Assembly (NCBI GenBank): GCA_048500255.1
Contig: JASNYH010000002.1
Location: 124,001 to 188,000 of the forward strand
DNA from: JAMHWF01 sp048500255
Lineage (GTDB): Bacteria > Pseudomonadota > Gammaproteobacteria > Burkholderiales > Burkholderiaceae_C
Length of the DNA: 64,000 bases
Reading direction: 5' to 3'
Positions 51,276-59,955 of the stretch are shown here, piece after piece. Position numbers and translations under genes: made by a program. Each line of letters begins with the position of its first letter. The first letter of the stretch is position 1. The notes under the pieces are model-generated. The model was not told the origin of the DNA, did not search any database, and was given only the letters and a program-made list of their open reading frames with translations.

Positions 51276-52163
51276 CTACGCCGCGGCGGCGAAGCGGCCG
51301 GCGCGGTAGTCCTCGACGGCGTCGACGATCTGCTGCTGCGTGTTCATCACGAACGGGCCGTACTGCACGATCGGCTCGCCGAGCGGCCGGCCGGCGACGA
51401 GCAGCGCGCGCGCCGGGGCTTCGCCCGCCGCCGCGAGCACGACGCCGTCGCCCTCGTTCTTCAAGATCGCCATGCGCTGCGCGGGCAAGGCCTGGCCGCC
51501 GATCGCGAGCGCGCCGCGGTAGACGTAGACGAAGGCGTTGTGCTGCGGCGGCAGCGCCTGCGCGAAGCTCGCGCCCGGCTGCTCGAAGTGCAGGTCGAGG
51601 TAGAGCGGCTCGGTGGCGTCGCGCTGCATCGCGCCGGCCACGCCGTGGCTGGTGCCGGCGATGGCGCGCACCGTCACGCCCTCGGGCGTCGTGAACTCGG
51701 GGATCGCATCGGCCTGGAAGTCGCGGTACCAGGGGGCGCGCATCTTGTCGGACGCCGGCAGGTTGAGCCAGAGCTGGAAGCCCTCCATCCGGCCCTGCTC
51801 CTGCTCGGGCAGCTCGGAGTGGATGACGCCGCTGCCGGCCGTCATCCACTGCACGCCGCCGTTGGCGAGCAGGCCTTCGTGGCCGGCGCTGTCGCGATGG
51901 CGCATGCGCCCGGCGATCATGTAGGTGATGGTCTCGAAGCCGCGGTGCGGATGGTCGGGAAAGCCTCCGATGTAGTCGTCGGGGTTGTCGGTGCCGAAGG
52001 CGTCGAGCATCAGGAACGGATCGAGCCGGCGCTGCAGCGGCTGTGTCAGCACGCGCGTGAGCTTGACGCCGGCGCCGTCGGACGTCGCCTGGCCGGCGAC
52101 GAGGCGCTCGACATCGCGCGCGCGCGTCACGGTTTCGGGCTGCAGCGTGAGGGTCGTCGTCAT
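51276..52163 (-). CDS. pirin family protein
   Basis: A 295-residue bicupin. The N-terminal metal-binding cupin has FPDHPHRGFETITYMIAGRM near 68 and MTAGSGVIHSELPEQ near 107, which give the usual three His and one Glu ligands, and WLNLPASDKMRAPWYRDF lies between the two cupins. Members include quercetinase-like and regulatory pirins; the substrate or partner here is unknown. The start at 52163 begins the usual segment. It is co-directional with, and 64 bp downstream of, the azoreductase gene, and both are divergent from a LysR regulator. Confidence 0.9.
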   Translation of the reverse strand: MTTTLTLQPETVTRARDVERLVAGQATSDGAGVKLTRVLTQPLQRRLDPFLMLDAFGTDNPDDYIGGFPDHPHRGFETITYMIAGRMRHRDSAGHEGLLANGGVQWMTAGSGVIHSELPEQEQGRMEGFQLWLNLPASDKMRAPWYRDFQADAIPEFTTPEGVTVRAIAGTSHGVAGAMQRDATEPLYLDLHFEQPGASFAQALPPQHNAFVYVYRGALAIGGQALPAQRMAILKNEGDGVVLAAAGEAPARALLVAGRPLGEPIVQYGPFVMNTQQQIVDAVEDYRAGRFAAAA

Positions 52164-52227
52164 CGCGTCTCTCCTGCGAGGGGTGGTGATGGTAGCGGCG
52201 GGCACAAGTCCCTGTTCGGCGCGGCGC

Positions 52228-52833
52228 TCAGTCGACGGCGATGCTGGCATCGATCTGCGCCTCGGCGTCGGCCAGGCCGGCGCGCTCGGCGTCGGGGCCC
52301 ATCGCCAGGCCTTCGGCGTAGACGAAGCGGAGGTCCGTCATGCCGAGGAAGCCGAGCACCGTCTGCAGGTAAGGCACCTGCGTGTCGGCACCCGTGCCGC
52401 GGTACTTGCCGCCGCGCGCCAGGGCGACGTAGACGCGCTTGCCCTGCAGCAGCCCCTGCGGACCCCGGTCGGTGTAGCGGAAGGTGACGCCGGCGCGCGC
52501 GATGGCGTCGATCCAGTTCTTGAGCTGCGCCGGCACGCCGAAGTTGTACATCGGCACGCCGAGCACGACGGCGTCGGCCGCCTGTACTTCGGCGATCAGC
52601 GCGTCGTCGAGCGCGACGCGCGTCGCCTGCTCGGGCGTGCGCCGGTCGGCCGGCGTGAACAGCGCCTGCAGCGCCGCCTCGTCGAGCGCCGGATGCGGCG
52701 TCTTGCCGAGATCGCGCAACGTGACGCGCGCGTCGGGATGGCCGGCTCGCAGGCGCTCGACGAGGCGCTGCGCGAGGCGGCTGGAGTGCGAGCCGGTGGC
52801 GCGCTGGCTGGAGTGGATCTGCAGGATGTTCAT
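52228..52833 (-). CDS. azoR: FMN-dependent NADH-azoreductase
   Basis: A 201-residue flavodoxin-like quinone/azo reductase. The FMN phosphate loop is HSSQRATGSHSSRLAQ near 7-22. The isoalloxazine contact segment is VVLGVPMYNFGVPAQLKNWIDAIARAGVTF near 88-117, the AzoR hallmark, and the later LARGGKYRG loop is present. It uses NADH to reduce quinones and azo compounds and often answers electrophile stress. The ATG at 52833 starts directly at the first strand. It is divergent from a LysR gene (99 bp), a typical regulator-target layout. Confidence 0.93.
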   Translation of the reverse strand: MNILQIHSSQRATGSHSSRLAQRLVERLRAGHPDARVTLRDLGKTPHPALDEAALQALFTPADRRTPEQATRVALDDALIAEVQAADAVVLGVPMYNFGVPAQLKNWIDAIARAGVTFRYTDRGPQGLLQGKRVYVALARGGKYRGTGADTQVPYLQTVLGFLGMTDLRFVYAEGLAMGPDAERAGLADAEAQIDASIAVD

Positions 52834-52880
52834 CGTGGGGCTCCGGTCGATAGCGGGATGCGATCAATTTAGTTGTCCCA

Positions 52881-52899
52881 CGATCGAACCGGTAGATCG
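52881..52899. promoter_or_regulatory. candidate LysR operator between azoR and LysR
   Basis: CGATC (52881-52885) and GATCG (52895-52899) form an inverted repeat around nine bases. Within it ATCGAACCGGTAGAT (52883-52897) fits the LysR-family T-N11-A pattern. It lies in the short divergent promoter gap. Confidence 0.4.
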
Positions 52900-52932
52900 C
52901 TGGATGGATAAGATCGTCCTGCCGATGAAACG

Positions 52933-53916
52933 ATGGCGGGGACGCGGATGGAGCTTGAACCGAACGACCTGCTGCTGTTCGCGCGCGTCGTCGACGAGGG
53001 CAGCTTCAGCCGCGCCGGCGAGCGGCTGGGCGTGCCCAAGTCGACCGTCTCGCGCCGCTTCGCTGCGCTCGAAGTCAAGCTGGGTGAGCGCTTGCTGCTG
53101 CGCACGACCCGCAAACTCACGGTGACGGATTTCGGCCTGAGCATGCTGGCGCATGCCCGCCAGATCGCCGACGAGGTCGATGCGGCCGGCGCGCTGGCCC
53201 AGCACCGGCAGGCCGAGCCGAGCGGCCGGCTGCGCGTGTCGATGCCGGCCGACCTGGCGCAGGACGCGCTGGTGGCGCGGCTGGCGCGCTTCGTCGCCGA
53301 GCATCCGGCGATCGAGCTCGAGCTCGACCTGTCGGCGCGCCGCGTCGACCTGATCGGCGAGAACTTCGACTTGGCGATCCGCATGGGCGACCTGCCCGAC
53401 GACGCGTCGCTGGCGGCGCGGCGCATCGCCGTCTTCGCCTACGGCCTGTATGCGTCGCCGGCCTACCTGGCCGGGCGCGGCACGCCCGAAAGCCCGGCCG
53501 ATCTGGCGCGCCACGACGCGCTGCTGCTGCGCGGGCGCGGCGGCGACGCGATCGCCTGGCAGCTCGCGCGCGCCGGCGGCGAGGCGTGGCGCGGCGCGCT
53601 GGCGCCGAAGCGCCGCGTCGTCGCCAACGCGCCCGAGTTGCTGATTCGGCTGGCCGTGCTCGGTACCGGCATCGCCGGCGTGCCGCGCCACTACGCCGTG
53701 CCGCACGTCGAGCGCGGCACGCTGGTGCCGGTGCTCGCCGACTGGGCGCTGCCGCCGGCGCCGGCCTGGGCCGTGTTTCCCGGGCGGCGCCTGATGCCGG
53801 CGCGCACGCGCGTCTTTCTCGACACGCTGGCCGACGAGTTCTCCGACGCGCGCTGCCAGGCCGTGCTCGAGCGCGACGAGCGCGCGCACCGGCGAGCGCC
53901 GCTTCAGAACTTGTAG
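52933..53916 (+). CDS. LysR-family transcriptional regulator
   Basis: A 327-residue LysR regulator. The N-terminal winged helix-turn-helix shows LLLFARVVDEGSFSRAGERL, GVPKSTVSRRFAALEVKLG and ERLLLRTTRKLTVT (about 8-65). The effector domain follows, with SGRLRVSMPADL near 97 and LDLSARRVDLIGENFDLAIRMG near 140. It is of the group with PKSTVSRR that often regulates neighbouring oxidoreductases, and it is divergent from azoR. Start at 52933 or an in-frame ATG at 52948 are both possible. Its stop codon lies within the 3' end of the convergent copper-receptor gene, a 13-bp overlap. Confidence 0.92.
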   Translation: MAGTRMELEPNDLLLFARVVDEGSFSRAGERLGVPKSTVSRRFAALEVKLGERLLLRTTRKLTVTDFGLSMLAHARQIADEVDAAGALAQHRQAEPSGRLRVSMPADLAQDALVARLARFVAEHPAIELELDLSARRVDLIGENFDLAIRMGDLPDDASLAARRIAVFAYGLYASPAYLAGRGTPESPADLARHDALLLRGRGGDAIAWQLARAGGEAWRGALAPKRRVVANAPELLIRLAVLGTGIAGVPRHYAVPHVERGTLVPVLADWALPPAPAWAVFPGRRLMPARTRVFLDTLADEFSDARCQAVLERDERAHRRAPLQNL

Positions 53917-56183
53917 TTCAGGCCGACGTTGATCGAGCGCCCCATGCCCGGCACCGGGATGCCGAATGGCACGCCGTTGATCGACATCGTGCGGCCCTGG
54001 CCGACGTAGGTGCCGCCCAGCGGCAGCGCGTAGTGGCGGTCGAACACGTTCTCGATGCCGAAGTCGATGCGCAGCTGGCGCCAGGTGTGGCTGCCGCGCC
54101 AGTTGACCAGGCCGTAGCCGCCGGTCGGGATCTCCTGCCGCGGTGCCGAGACGTTGCGCTTGGCGTGCACCGCCACGAGTTCCAGCGTGTGCTCCCAGGC
54201 GCCCGATGCCTGCTGCAGCGCCACCCGCGCATTCAGCGGCATGACGCGATAGAGGCCGCTGCCGGTGTCGAGATTGCGCCCGCGGGTGTAGTTCACCACG
54301 CCCTTGACGGCCCAGGTGCCGAGCTCGTTGCGGCCCAGCGGCAGCCGGCCCGAGACATCGACGCCGTAGAGCCGCGCGCTCTGGTTCATGTACTTCAGGA
54401 TGCCGAACTGCCCCGGCACCGGCGCGGAGGCGACGTTGGCGTTGCGGTCCCAGCCGACGGCATCGACGTAGTCGCTGACGCGCGTGTAGAACGGCGCGAG
54501 CCTGAACTCCGACGTGCGGTCGGCGCTGTGCCAGCTCGCGCTGGCGCTGAGCGTGTGGGCGACTTCGGGCTTCAGGTCGGGGTTGCCGAGGTAGCCGTTG
54601 CCGTCGCCGACGAAGTTGTTCATCACCAGCGCCATCGCGTTGCGCGACCACGAATAGCGCTCGTAGAGGTTGGGCGAGCGCACCTTGCGCGCGAAGCCCA
54701 GCTCGACGCTGTGCGTCTCGTCGGGCGTGTGGCGCGCCAGCGCCGTCAGGTCGACGTTGGTGTCGGTGCGCTTGCGGTCGAGCGCATTGAACTCCGTCGC
54801 CGAGATCAGGTAGCCGGTCGAGTACATCGGGTTGCCGGCCACGCTGTTGTAGCCCTGCACCGGGCCGGTGTCGGTGGTGACGCGCTCGACGCGCGCGCCG
54901 AGCAGCGACATCCAGCGCGGGTTCCAGCGCGCCTCCCATTCGGCAAAGCCGGCGAGGCGGTCGCGCCGGCCGCCGTTGATGTTGAGGAAGGTGTCGGGCG
55001 CCATGCCGGCGAAAGCGGCCTGCACCGGGTTCATCGCGCTGACCAGCATGCCCGTCAGGTCGGCCGGCGACGGCGGCCACCAGTCGTCGAGCCGGTGCAG
55101 CAGCAGCTCGGCGCCGACGCGCAGCAGGTTGCGCTCCGACAGATCGATGTCGGCCCGCGCGACGGCGCCGGTGGTGCGGCCCTTCGTCCACATCGGCATG
55201 CCGGTGGCGACGACATACGGCGCAGCGCCGTAGACGAGCTGCTTGTCGGGGCCGAAGTCCATGTAGTGGTCGACTGCCTCGTGATAGACGCGCAGGTCGA
55301 GCCGGCCCCAGGCGTGGTCGGAGAGCAGCCGCGCATTGATGCGGTCCTGCGAGTTGCGCAGCAGGTCCATGCGCTGGTTCGGATAGAGCTGCTGCGGCAT
55401 GGTCTGGTGGCCGAGCTTCAGTTCGAGCAGCCGCGCCTCGCCGCGCCACGCGAAGTCGAGCGCATGGTTGCGGGCGTCATAGGCCGACGAGCCGACTTCG
55501 TCCAGCGGCAGTTCGTGACCCGGATTGCCGGTGGCGGTGAAGGTCTTGAAGTCGTCGCCGGCGGTGTAGTTGCCGGCGCGGGCGAGTGCGCCGCGGTAGG
55601 CGGCGGCGAAGGTCTGCGTCGCATAGCCGGCCGAGACGTTCAGGCCGCGCGCCTCGTTGTTGCTCCGATAGTAGGTGCCGACCTCGCCGCCCGTGATGCG
55701 CTCTTGGTCGGCGGGCGCGAACTGCGGGGGCGCCGATTCGGCGACGATCGTGCCGCCGATGCTGTCGCCGCCCACGCTCACCGGCGTGATGCCGGCCCAC
55801 ACGTGCAGCGCGCCGACCTGGCTCGGGTCGAGGTACGACAGCGGCGGATTCATGTGGTTGGGGCAGGCGGCGACGAGGTCCATGCCGTCGACCTTGATGC
55901 GCAGCCGGTCGTCGCCAAGGCCGCGCACGATCGGCAGGCTCGACAGGCCGCCCGCGCTGCCGAGGCTGACGCCCGGCACGTCCTGCAGCAGGCCGGCCGT
56001 GTCGCTGGTCGCGGTGCGTTGCGAAAAGAGGCGCGAGCCCGTGAGCGCCGCGCCGGGCTGGGGGATCGGCGCGTCGCGGTGGCCGATCACGCGGACCGGC
56101 GGCAGGGTATCGGGGGTCTGGGCGGCGGCGGGGTCGAGGCAGGCCATCGCGGCGAGCACGAGGGGGGCGAGGCGGAAGTTCAT
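53904..56183 (-). CDS. TonB-dependent copper receptor (OprC/NosA-like)
   Basis: A 759-residue outer-membrane receptor with a signal peptide to about residue 21. The plug holds LLQDVPGVSLGSAGGLSSLP and IVRGLGDDRLRIKVDGMDL. The segment ACPNHMNPPLSYLDP places Cys107 and Met111 as CxxxM, which corresponds to the copper-binding C143/M147 of Pseudomonas OprC. A second pair, Met-Pro-Met at about residues 329-331 (TGMPMWTKGR), lies near where OprC has HxM, with Met in place of His. The barrel ends in NVGLNYKF. It probably imports copper. A DUF2946 gene lies 187 bp upstream. Confidence 0.9.
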   Translation of the reverse strand: MNFRLAPLVLAAMACLDPAAAQTPDTLPPVRVIGHRDAPIPQPGAALTGSRLFSQRTATSDTAGLLQDVPGVSLGSAGGLSSLPIVRGLGDDRLRIKVDGMDLVAACPNHMNPPLSYLDPSQVGALHVWAGITPVSVGGDSIGGTIVAESAPPQFAPADQERITGGEVGTYYRSNNEARGLNVSAGYATQTFAAAYRGALARAGNYTAGDDFKTFTATGNPGHELPLDEVGSSAYDARNHALDFAWRGEARLLELKLGHQTMPQQLYPNQRMDLLRNSQDRINARLLSDHAWGRLDLRVYHEAVDHYMDFGPDKQLVYGAAPYVVATGMPMWTKGRTTGAVARADIDLSERNLLRVGAELLLHRLDDWWPPSPADLTGMLVSAMNPVQAAFAGMAPDTFLNINGGRRDRLAGFAEWEARWNPRWMSLLGARVERVTTDTGPVQGYNSVAGNPMYSTGYLISATEFNALDRKRTDTNVDLTALARHTPDETHSVELGFARKVRSPNLYERYSWSRNAMALVMNNFVGDGNGYLGNPDLKPEVAHTLSASASWHSADRTSEFRLAPFYTRVSDYVDAVGWDRNANVASAPVPGQFGILKYMNQSARLYGVDVSGRLPLGRNELGTWAVKGVVNYTRGRNLDTGSGLYRVMPLNARVALQQASGAWEHTLELVAVHAKRNVSAPRQEIPTGGYGLVNWRGSHTWRQLRIDFGIENVFDRHYALPLGGTYVGQGRTMSINGVPFGIPVPGMGRSINVGLNYKF

Positions 56184-56370
56184 GTCGTTCGTCGTCGTGT
56201 GCAGGCTCGAACGCGGCGGTTCGAGCGTCATCGGGGCATCGCGCGCGACGGGCGGCCGGCGAACGACGCGCGGCGCGCCGGCACGGAGGGCCGCGGCGCA
56301 CGCGCGTCGGACCTGGCGGCCGGCGCGAGCGGATGCAAAGGGCAGGGCGAGGCGCCCTGCGTTCAGCGCG

Positions 56371-56721
56371 TCAGGCGGCGGCCGGTGGCCCGCGGGCGGG
56401 CAGCGGCGAGCGGGTCAGCCACGCGAGGTGGGCCGCGGCGGCGGGGCGCAGCGCATGGGCGCGCGCGTCGGCGGGCGCGAACGACACGGCCCAGGAGGGT
56501 GCGGTCGGTGCACAGGGGGCACACAGCGGGCAGTCGAGGCCGCGGGCCTCGTCGACCGTGGTGCCGTCGCCGTCGACGAGCACCATCTTCATGCCCATCG
56601 AGCAGACCATCTGCAGCGTCGCCGGCTCGATCAGCGGCGACGCGATCGACATGCCGACGAACAGCGCATACCACGCCAGCACCCAGCGGGCGACGAGGCG
56701 ACGGGAGCGGAGGGACTGCAC
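56371..56721 (-). CDS. DUF2946 family small protein (copy 2)
   Basis: A 116-residue DUF2946 protein with the same layout as copy 1 at 37710-38051. It has an N-terminal hydrophobic segment (VLAWYALFVGMSIASPLI), CSMGMKMVLVDGDG with Cys and Met, the CxxC pair in LDCPLCAPC and an ending AWLTRSPLPARGPPAAA. Cys/Met-rich composition and its place upstream of an OprC-like receptor suggest a copper link, perhaps binding or delivery in the periplasm; this is inference. The 187-bp gap to the receptor shows no terminator, so they may share a transcript. Confidence 0.82.
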   Translation of the reverse strand: MQSLRSRRLVARWVLAWYALFVGMSIASPLIEPATLQMVCSMGMKMVLVDGDGTTVDEARGLDCPLCAPCAPTAPSWAVSFAPADARAHALRPAAAAHLAWLTRSPLPARGPPAAA

Positions 56722-56766
56722 CGGCGGATTGTCGGGCCGACCGGCAGCCGTCAGAAATGCTTCAGG

Positions 56767-59700
56767 TCAAGAAGCGGACGCCGCGTCGCGCGGGTGGCCG
56801 GGGCGGCGCAGCCGGCGCCAGCGCCCGACCAGGGCCTGCACCGCGTCGTCGACCCAGGTGAAGACGACGGGGATGACGAGCAGGCTGAGAAAGGTCGACG
56901 TGATCAGCCCGCCGATCACGACGATCGCCATCGGCGAGCGGAAGCTCGGGTCGACGCCGATGCCCAGCGCGATCGGCAGCATGCCGGCACCCATCGCGAT
57001 CGTCGTCATGACGATCGGGCGCGCACGCTTGCGGCATGCGTCGAGCAGCGCGTCGCCGCGCGCCATGCCGAATTCGCGGCGCGCCATGATGGCGTACTCG
57101 ACGAGCAGGATCGAGTTCTTCGTCGCGATGCCCATCAGCATGATCAGTCCGATCATCGACGGCATAGACAGCGCCGACTGCGTGACGAACAGGGCCAGGA
57201 ACGCGCCCGGCACCGACAGCACCAGCGCGACGAGGATCGTCGCCGGCTGCACGAAGTCCTTGAACAGCAGCACGAGCACGATGTAGATGCACAGCACGCC
57301 CGTCATCATTGCCAGCCCGAAGCTGGCGAACAGCTCGGCCATCGCCTCGGCGTCGCCGACGCTGGTGCGGATCACGCCCGGCGGCAGCTTGGCGAGGCTG
57401 GGCAGCGCGAGCGCCTGCTTCTCCACTTCGCCCAGTGGCTGCTGGTTCAGCTCGATCTCGAAGTTGACGTTGCGCAGCCGGTCGTAGCGGTTGATCTCGG
57501 CCGGGCCGCTGTCGATCGACAGCTCGGCCACGCTCGACAGCGGCACCGGCCCGCGCGCGCCCGGCACCGGCAGGCGCGACAGCACGTCGAGGTCGGCGCG
57601 CGCGTCGGCGGCCAGCCGCACGACGATCGGCACTTGGCGCTGCGCCAGGTTGAGCTTGGCCAGCGCCTGGTCGTAGTCGCCGGCGGTGGCCACGCGCAGC
57701 GTCTCGGCGATCGCCGCCGACGTGACGCCGAGGTCGGCGGCACGTGCGAAGTCGGGTCGCACGACGAGCTCCGGGCGCACCAGCGTGGCCGTCGACGTGA
57801 CGGCGCCGATGCCGCGGATCGTGCGCAGCTCGCGCTCGACTTGCGCGGCGTGCGATGCGAGCGCCGCGCCGTCCTCGCCGGCCAGCACGAGCACGTATTT
57901 CTCGCTCGACGCGCCGAGGCCGACCTTGATGCGTGCGCCGGCCACGTCGGCGAGGGTGTCGCGCAGCTGCTGCTCGATCGCCTGCTTGGACAGGCCCGGG
58001 CGGTCGTCGCGGTGCGTCATGTTGATCGTCAGCACGGCCTTGCGCACCTCGGCCGCGCCCCGGGGCGCGAACGGGTCGGCGCCGGCGTTGCCGCCGCCGA
58101 TCGCCGTGTAGACGAGCTTGACGTGCTCGTTGCGCTGCACGATCTCGCGCGCCTGCTCGGCGGCGGCATAGGTCTGGCGGAACGTGCTGCCCGGCGGCAG
58201 CGTCACCGTGACCTGCGTCTGCGAAAGATCGTCGGGCGGGATGAAGCCGGTGGGCAGGAGCGGTACGAGCATCATCGATCCGACGAGGAAGACGGCCGCC
58301 GCGGCGACGGTGACGATGCGGTGGCGCAGGCACCAGCGCGCCCAGCCGAGGTAGATGCGCACCCAGCGCGGCTCGGCGCCGTGCGCCGCGTCGAGTCGCT
58401 TCGGGGCCTTGAGCAGGTAGGCCGCCATCATCGGCGTCAACATGCGCGCGACGACGAGCGAGAAGAAGACGGCGATCGCCGCCGTCCAGCCGAACTGGAC
58501 GAAGAACTTGCCGGCGATGCCGCTCATGAACGCCGTCGGCAGGAACACGGCGATCAGCGTGAACGTCGTCGCGATGACGGCCAGGCCGATCTCGTCGGCC
58601 GCCTCCATCGCCGCCTGGAACGGCGTCTTGAAAACTGCCGGCCCCCAGGTCGTCGCTTCGCTCCGCCCGTCCCCCGAGGGGGACTGCCCGGCTCGGGGCG
58701 GCCCGGCGCTGGGCAGCGCCAGGTGGCGCATGATGTTCTCGATCTCGACGATGGCGTCGTCGACCAGGATGCCGACGACGAGCGACAGCGACAGCAGCGT
58801 GACGACGTTGATCGTGAAGCCCATCAGGTGCATCACGAAGAAGGTCGGGATCGCCGACAGCGGCAGCGCGACGGCCGACACGAACGTCGCGCGCGCGTCG
58901 CGCAGGAACAGGAAGACGACGAGCACGGCGAGCGCCGCGCCCTCGTAGAGCAGCTTCATCGAGCCTTCGTAGTTCTCGACGACGGGGTCGACGAAGTTGA
59001 ACGCCTCGGTGACGGAGATCCCCGGGTGCTCGGCCTTCAGCCGCTCGAGCGCGGCGCGCACGCCGTCGGTGACGGCGATCTCGCTGGCGCCGCGCGAGCG
59101 CACGATCTCGAAGGCGACGACGGGCTGGCCGTCGAGCAGCGCCGCGGCGCGCTGTTCGGCCACGGTGTCGCGCACCGTCGCCACCTGGTCGAGGCGGATG
59201 CGCCGGCCGTCGCGCAGCGCGACCTGCAGCGCCGCCAGTTCGTCGGCCGTGCGCACCGTGGCGAGCGTGCGCAGCGACTGTTCGGCGCCGCCCAGGTCGG
59301 CGCGGCCCGACGGCGCGTCCTGCTGCACCAGGCGCAGCTGCTGCGAGATCTCGGCCGCGGTCGCGCCGAGCGAGAGCAGGCGCGCCGGATCGAGCTCGAC
59401 GGCGACTTCGCGCGTCGCGCCGCCGACGCGCGCGACGGCGCCGACCCCCGGCACGGCGAGCAGCGCCTTGGTCACCTCGTTGTCGACGAACCACGACAGC
59501 GCCTCGTCGTCGAGGCGCGGCGACGCCACGGTGTAGGTGAGGATCGGCGTGCCGGCGAGGTCGACCTTCTGGATCACCGGGTCGCGCAGATCGGCCGGCA
59601 GGTCGGAGCGCACGCGCGAGACGGCGTCGCGCACGTCGTCGAGTGCCTCCTGCGTCGGCTTCTCCAGGCGGAACTCGACCGTCAGCACGGCCGTGCCGTC

Positions 59701-59955
59701 CTGCAGCGTGGTGTAGATGTGCTTGAGGCCCTGCAGCGTGGCGAGCGAGTTCTCGATCTTGCGCGCTACCTCCGTCTCGAGCTGCGCCGGCGCGGCGCCG
59801 GGCAGCCGCGCCGTCACCGTGACCATCGGCAGGTCGATGTCGGGAAAGTTCTGGACCTTCATCGCGCGAAAGCTCATCACGCCGACGATCGTCAGCATCA
59901 CGAACAGCAGCACCGACGGGATCGGGTTGCGGATCGACCAGGCCGAGACGTTCAT
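56767..59955 (-). CDS. RND multidrug-type efflux pump with in-frame repeat insertion
   Basis: A 1062-residue HAE-type RND pump. It has N-terminal AWSIRNPIPSVLLFVMLTIVG, FPDIDLPMVTVTARLPGA, the TM4 Asp pair in LVVGILVDDAIVEIEN near 395, LLPTGFIPPDDLSQTQVTV near 595 and NSILLVEYAIMARREFGMARGD near 960. The cytoplasmic loop after TM4 normally runs straight from the NIMRHL region to PFQAAMEAADEIG. Here about 27 extra residues (about 413-440, including PRAGQSPSGDGRSEATTWG) interrupt it, encoded by a palindromic element. The gene overlaps the adaptor (ATGA). No outer-membrane channel gene is adjacent. Confidence 0.92.
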   Translation of the reverse strand: MNVSAWSIRNPIPSVLLFVMLTIVGVMSFRAMKVQNFPDIDLPMVTVTARLPGAAPAQLETEVARKIENSLATLQGLKHIYTTLQDGTAVLTVEFRLEKPTQEALDDVRDAVSRVRSDLPADLRDPVIQKVDLAGTPILTYTVASPRLDDEALSWFVDNEVTKALLAVPGVGAVARVGGATREVAVELDPARLLSLGATAAEISQQLRLVQQDAPSGRADLGGAEQSLRTLATVRTADELAALQVALRDGRRIRLDQVATVRDTVAEQRAAALLDGQPVVAFEIVRSRGASEIAVTDGVRAALERLKAEHPGISVTEAFNFVDPVVENYEGSMKLLYEGAALAVLVVFLFLRDARATFVSAVALPLSAIPTFFVMHLMGFTINVVTLLSLSLVVGILVDDAIVEIENIMRHLALPSAGPPRAGQSPSGDGRSEATTWGPAVFKTPFQAAMEAADEIGLAVIATTFTLIAVFLPTAFMSGIAGKFFVQFGWTAAIAVFFSLVVARMLTPMMAAYLLKAPKRLDAAHGAEPRWVRIYLGWARWCLRHRIVTVAAAAVFLVGSMMLVPLLPTGFIPPDDLSQTQVTVTLPPGSTFRQTYAAAEQAREIVQRNEHVKLVYTAIGGGNAGADPFAPRGAAEVRKAVLTINMTHRDDRPGLSKQAIEQQLRDTLADVAGARIKVGLGASSEKYVLVLAGEDGAALASHAAQVERELRTIRGIGAVTSTATLVRPELVVRPDFARAADLGVTSAAIAETLRVATAGDYDQALAKLNLAQRQVPIVVRLAADARADLDVLSRLPVPGARGPVPLSSVAELSIDSGPAEINRYDRLRNVNFEIELNQQPLGEVEKQALALPSLAKLPPGVIRTSVGDAEAMAELFASFGLAMMTGVLCIYIVLVLLFKDFVQPATILVALVLSVPGAFLALFVTQSALSMPSMIGLIMLMGIATKNSILLVEYAIMARREFGMARGDALLDACRKRARPIVMTTIAMGAGMLPIALGIGVDPSFRSPMAIVVIGGLITSTFLSLLVIPVVFTWVDDAVQALVGRWRRLRRPGHPRDAASAS
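58636..58715. repeat. palindromic repeat element inserted in the RND gene
   Basis: About 80 bp with the core hairpin GTCCCCC-GA-GGGGGAC (58669-58684), flanked by G/C-rich arms. The plus strand reads GGCCCCCAGGTCGTCGCTTC on one side and GGCTCGGGGCGGCCCGG on the other. Such elements resemble dispersed intergenic repeats I associate with Burkholderiales genomes. The length keeps the reading frame, so the insertion is translated. Confidence 0.6.
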
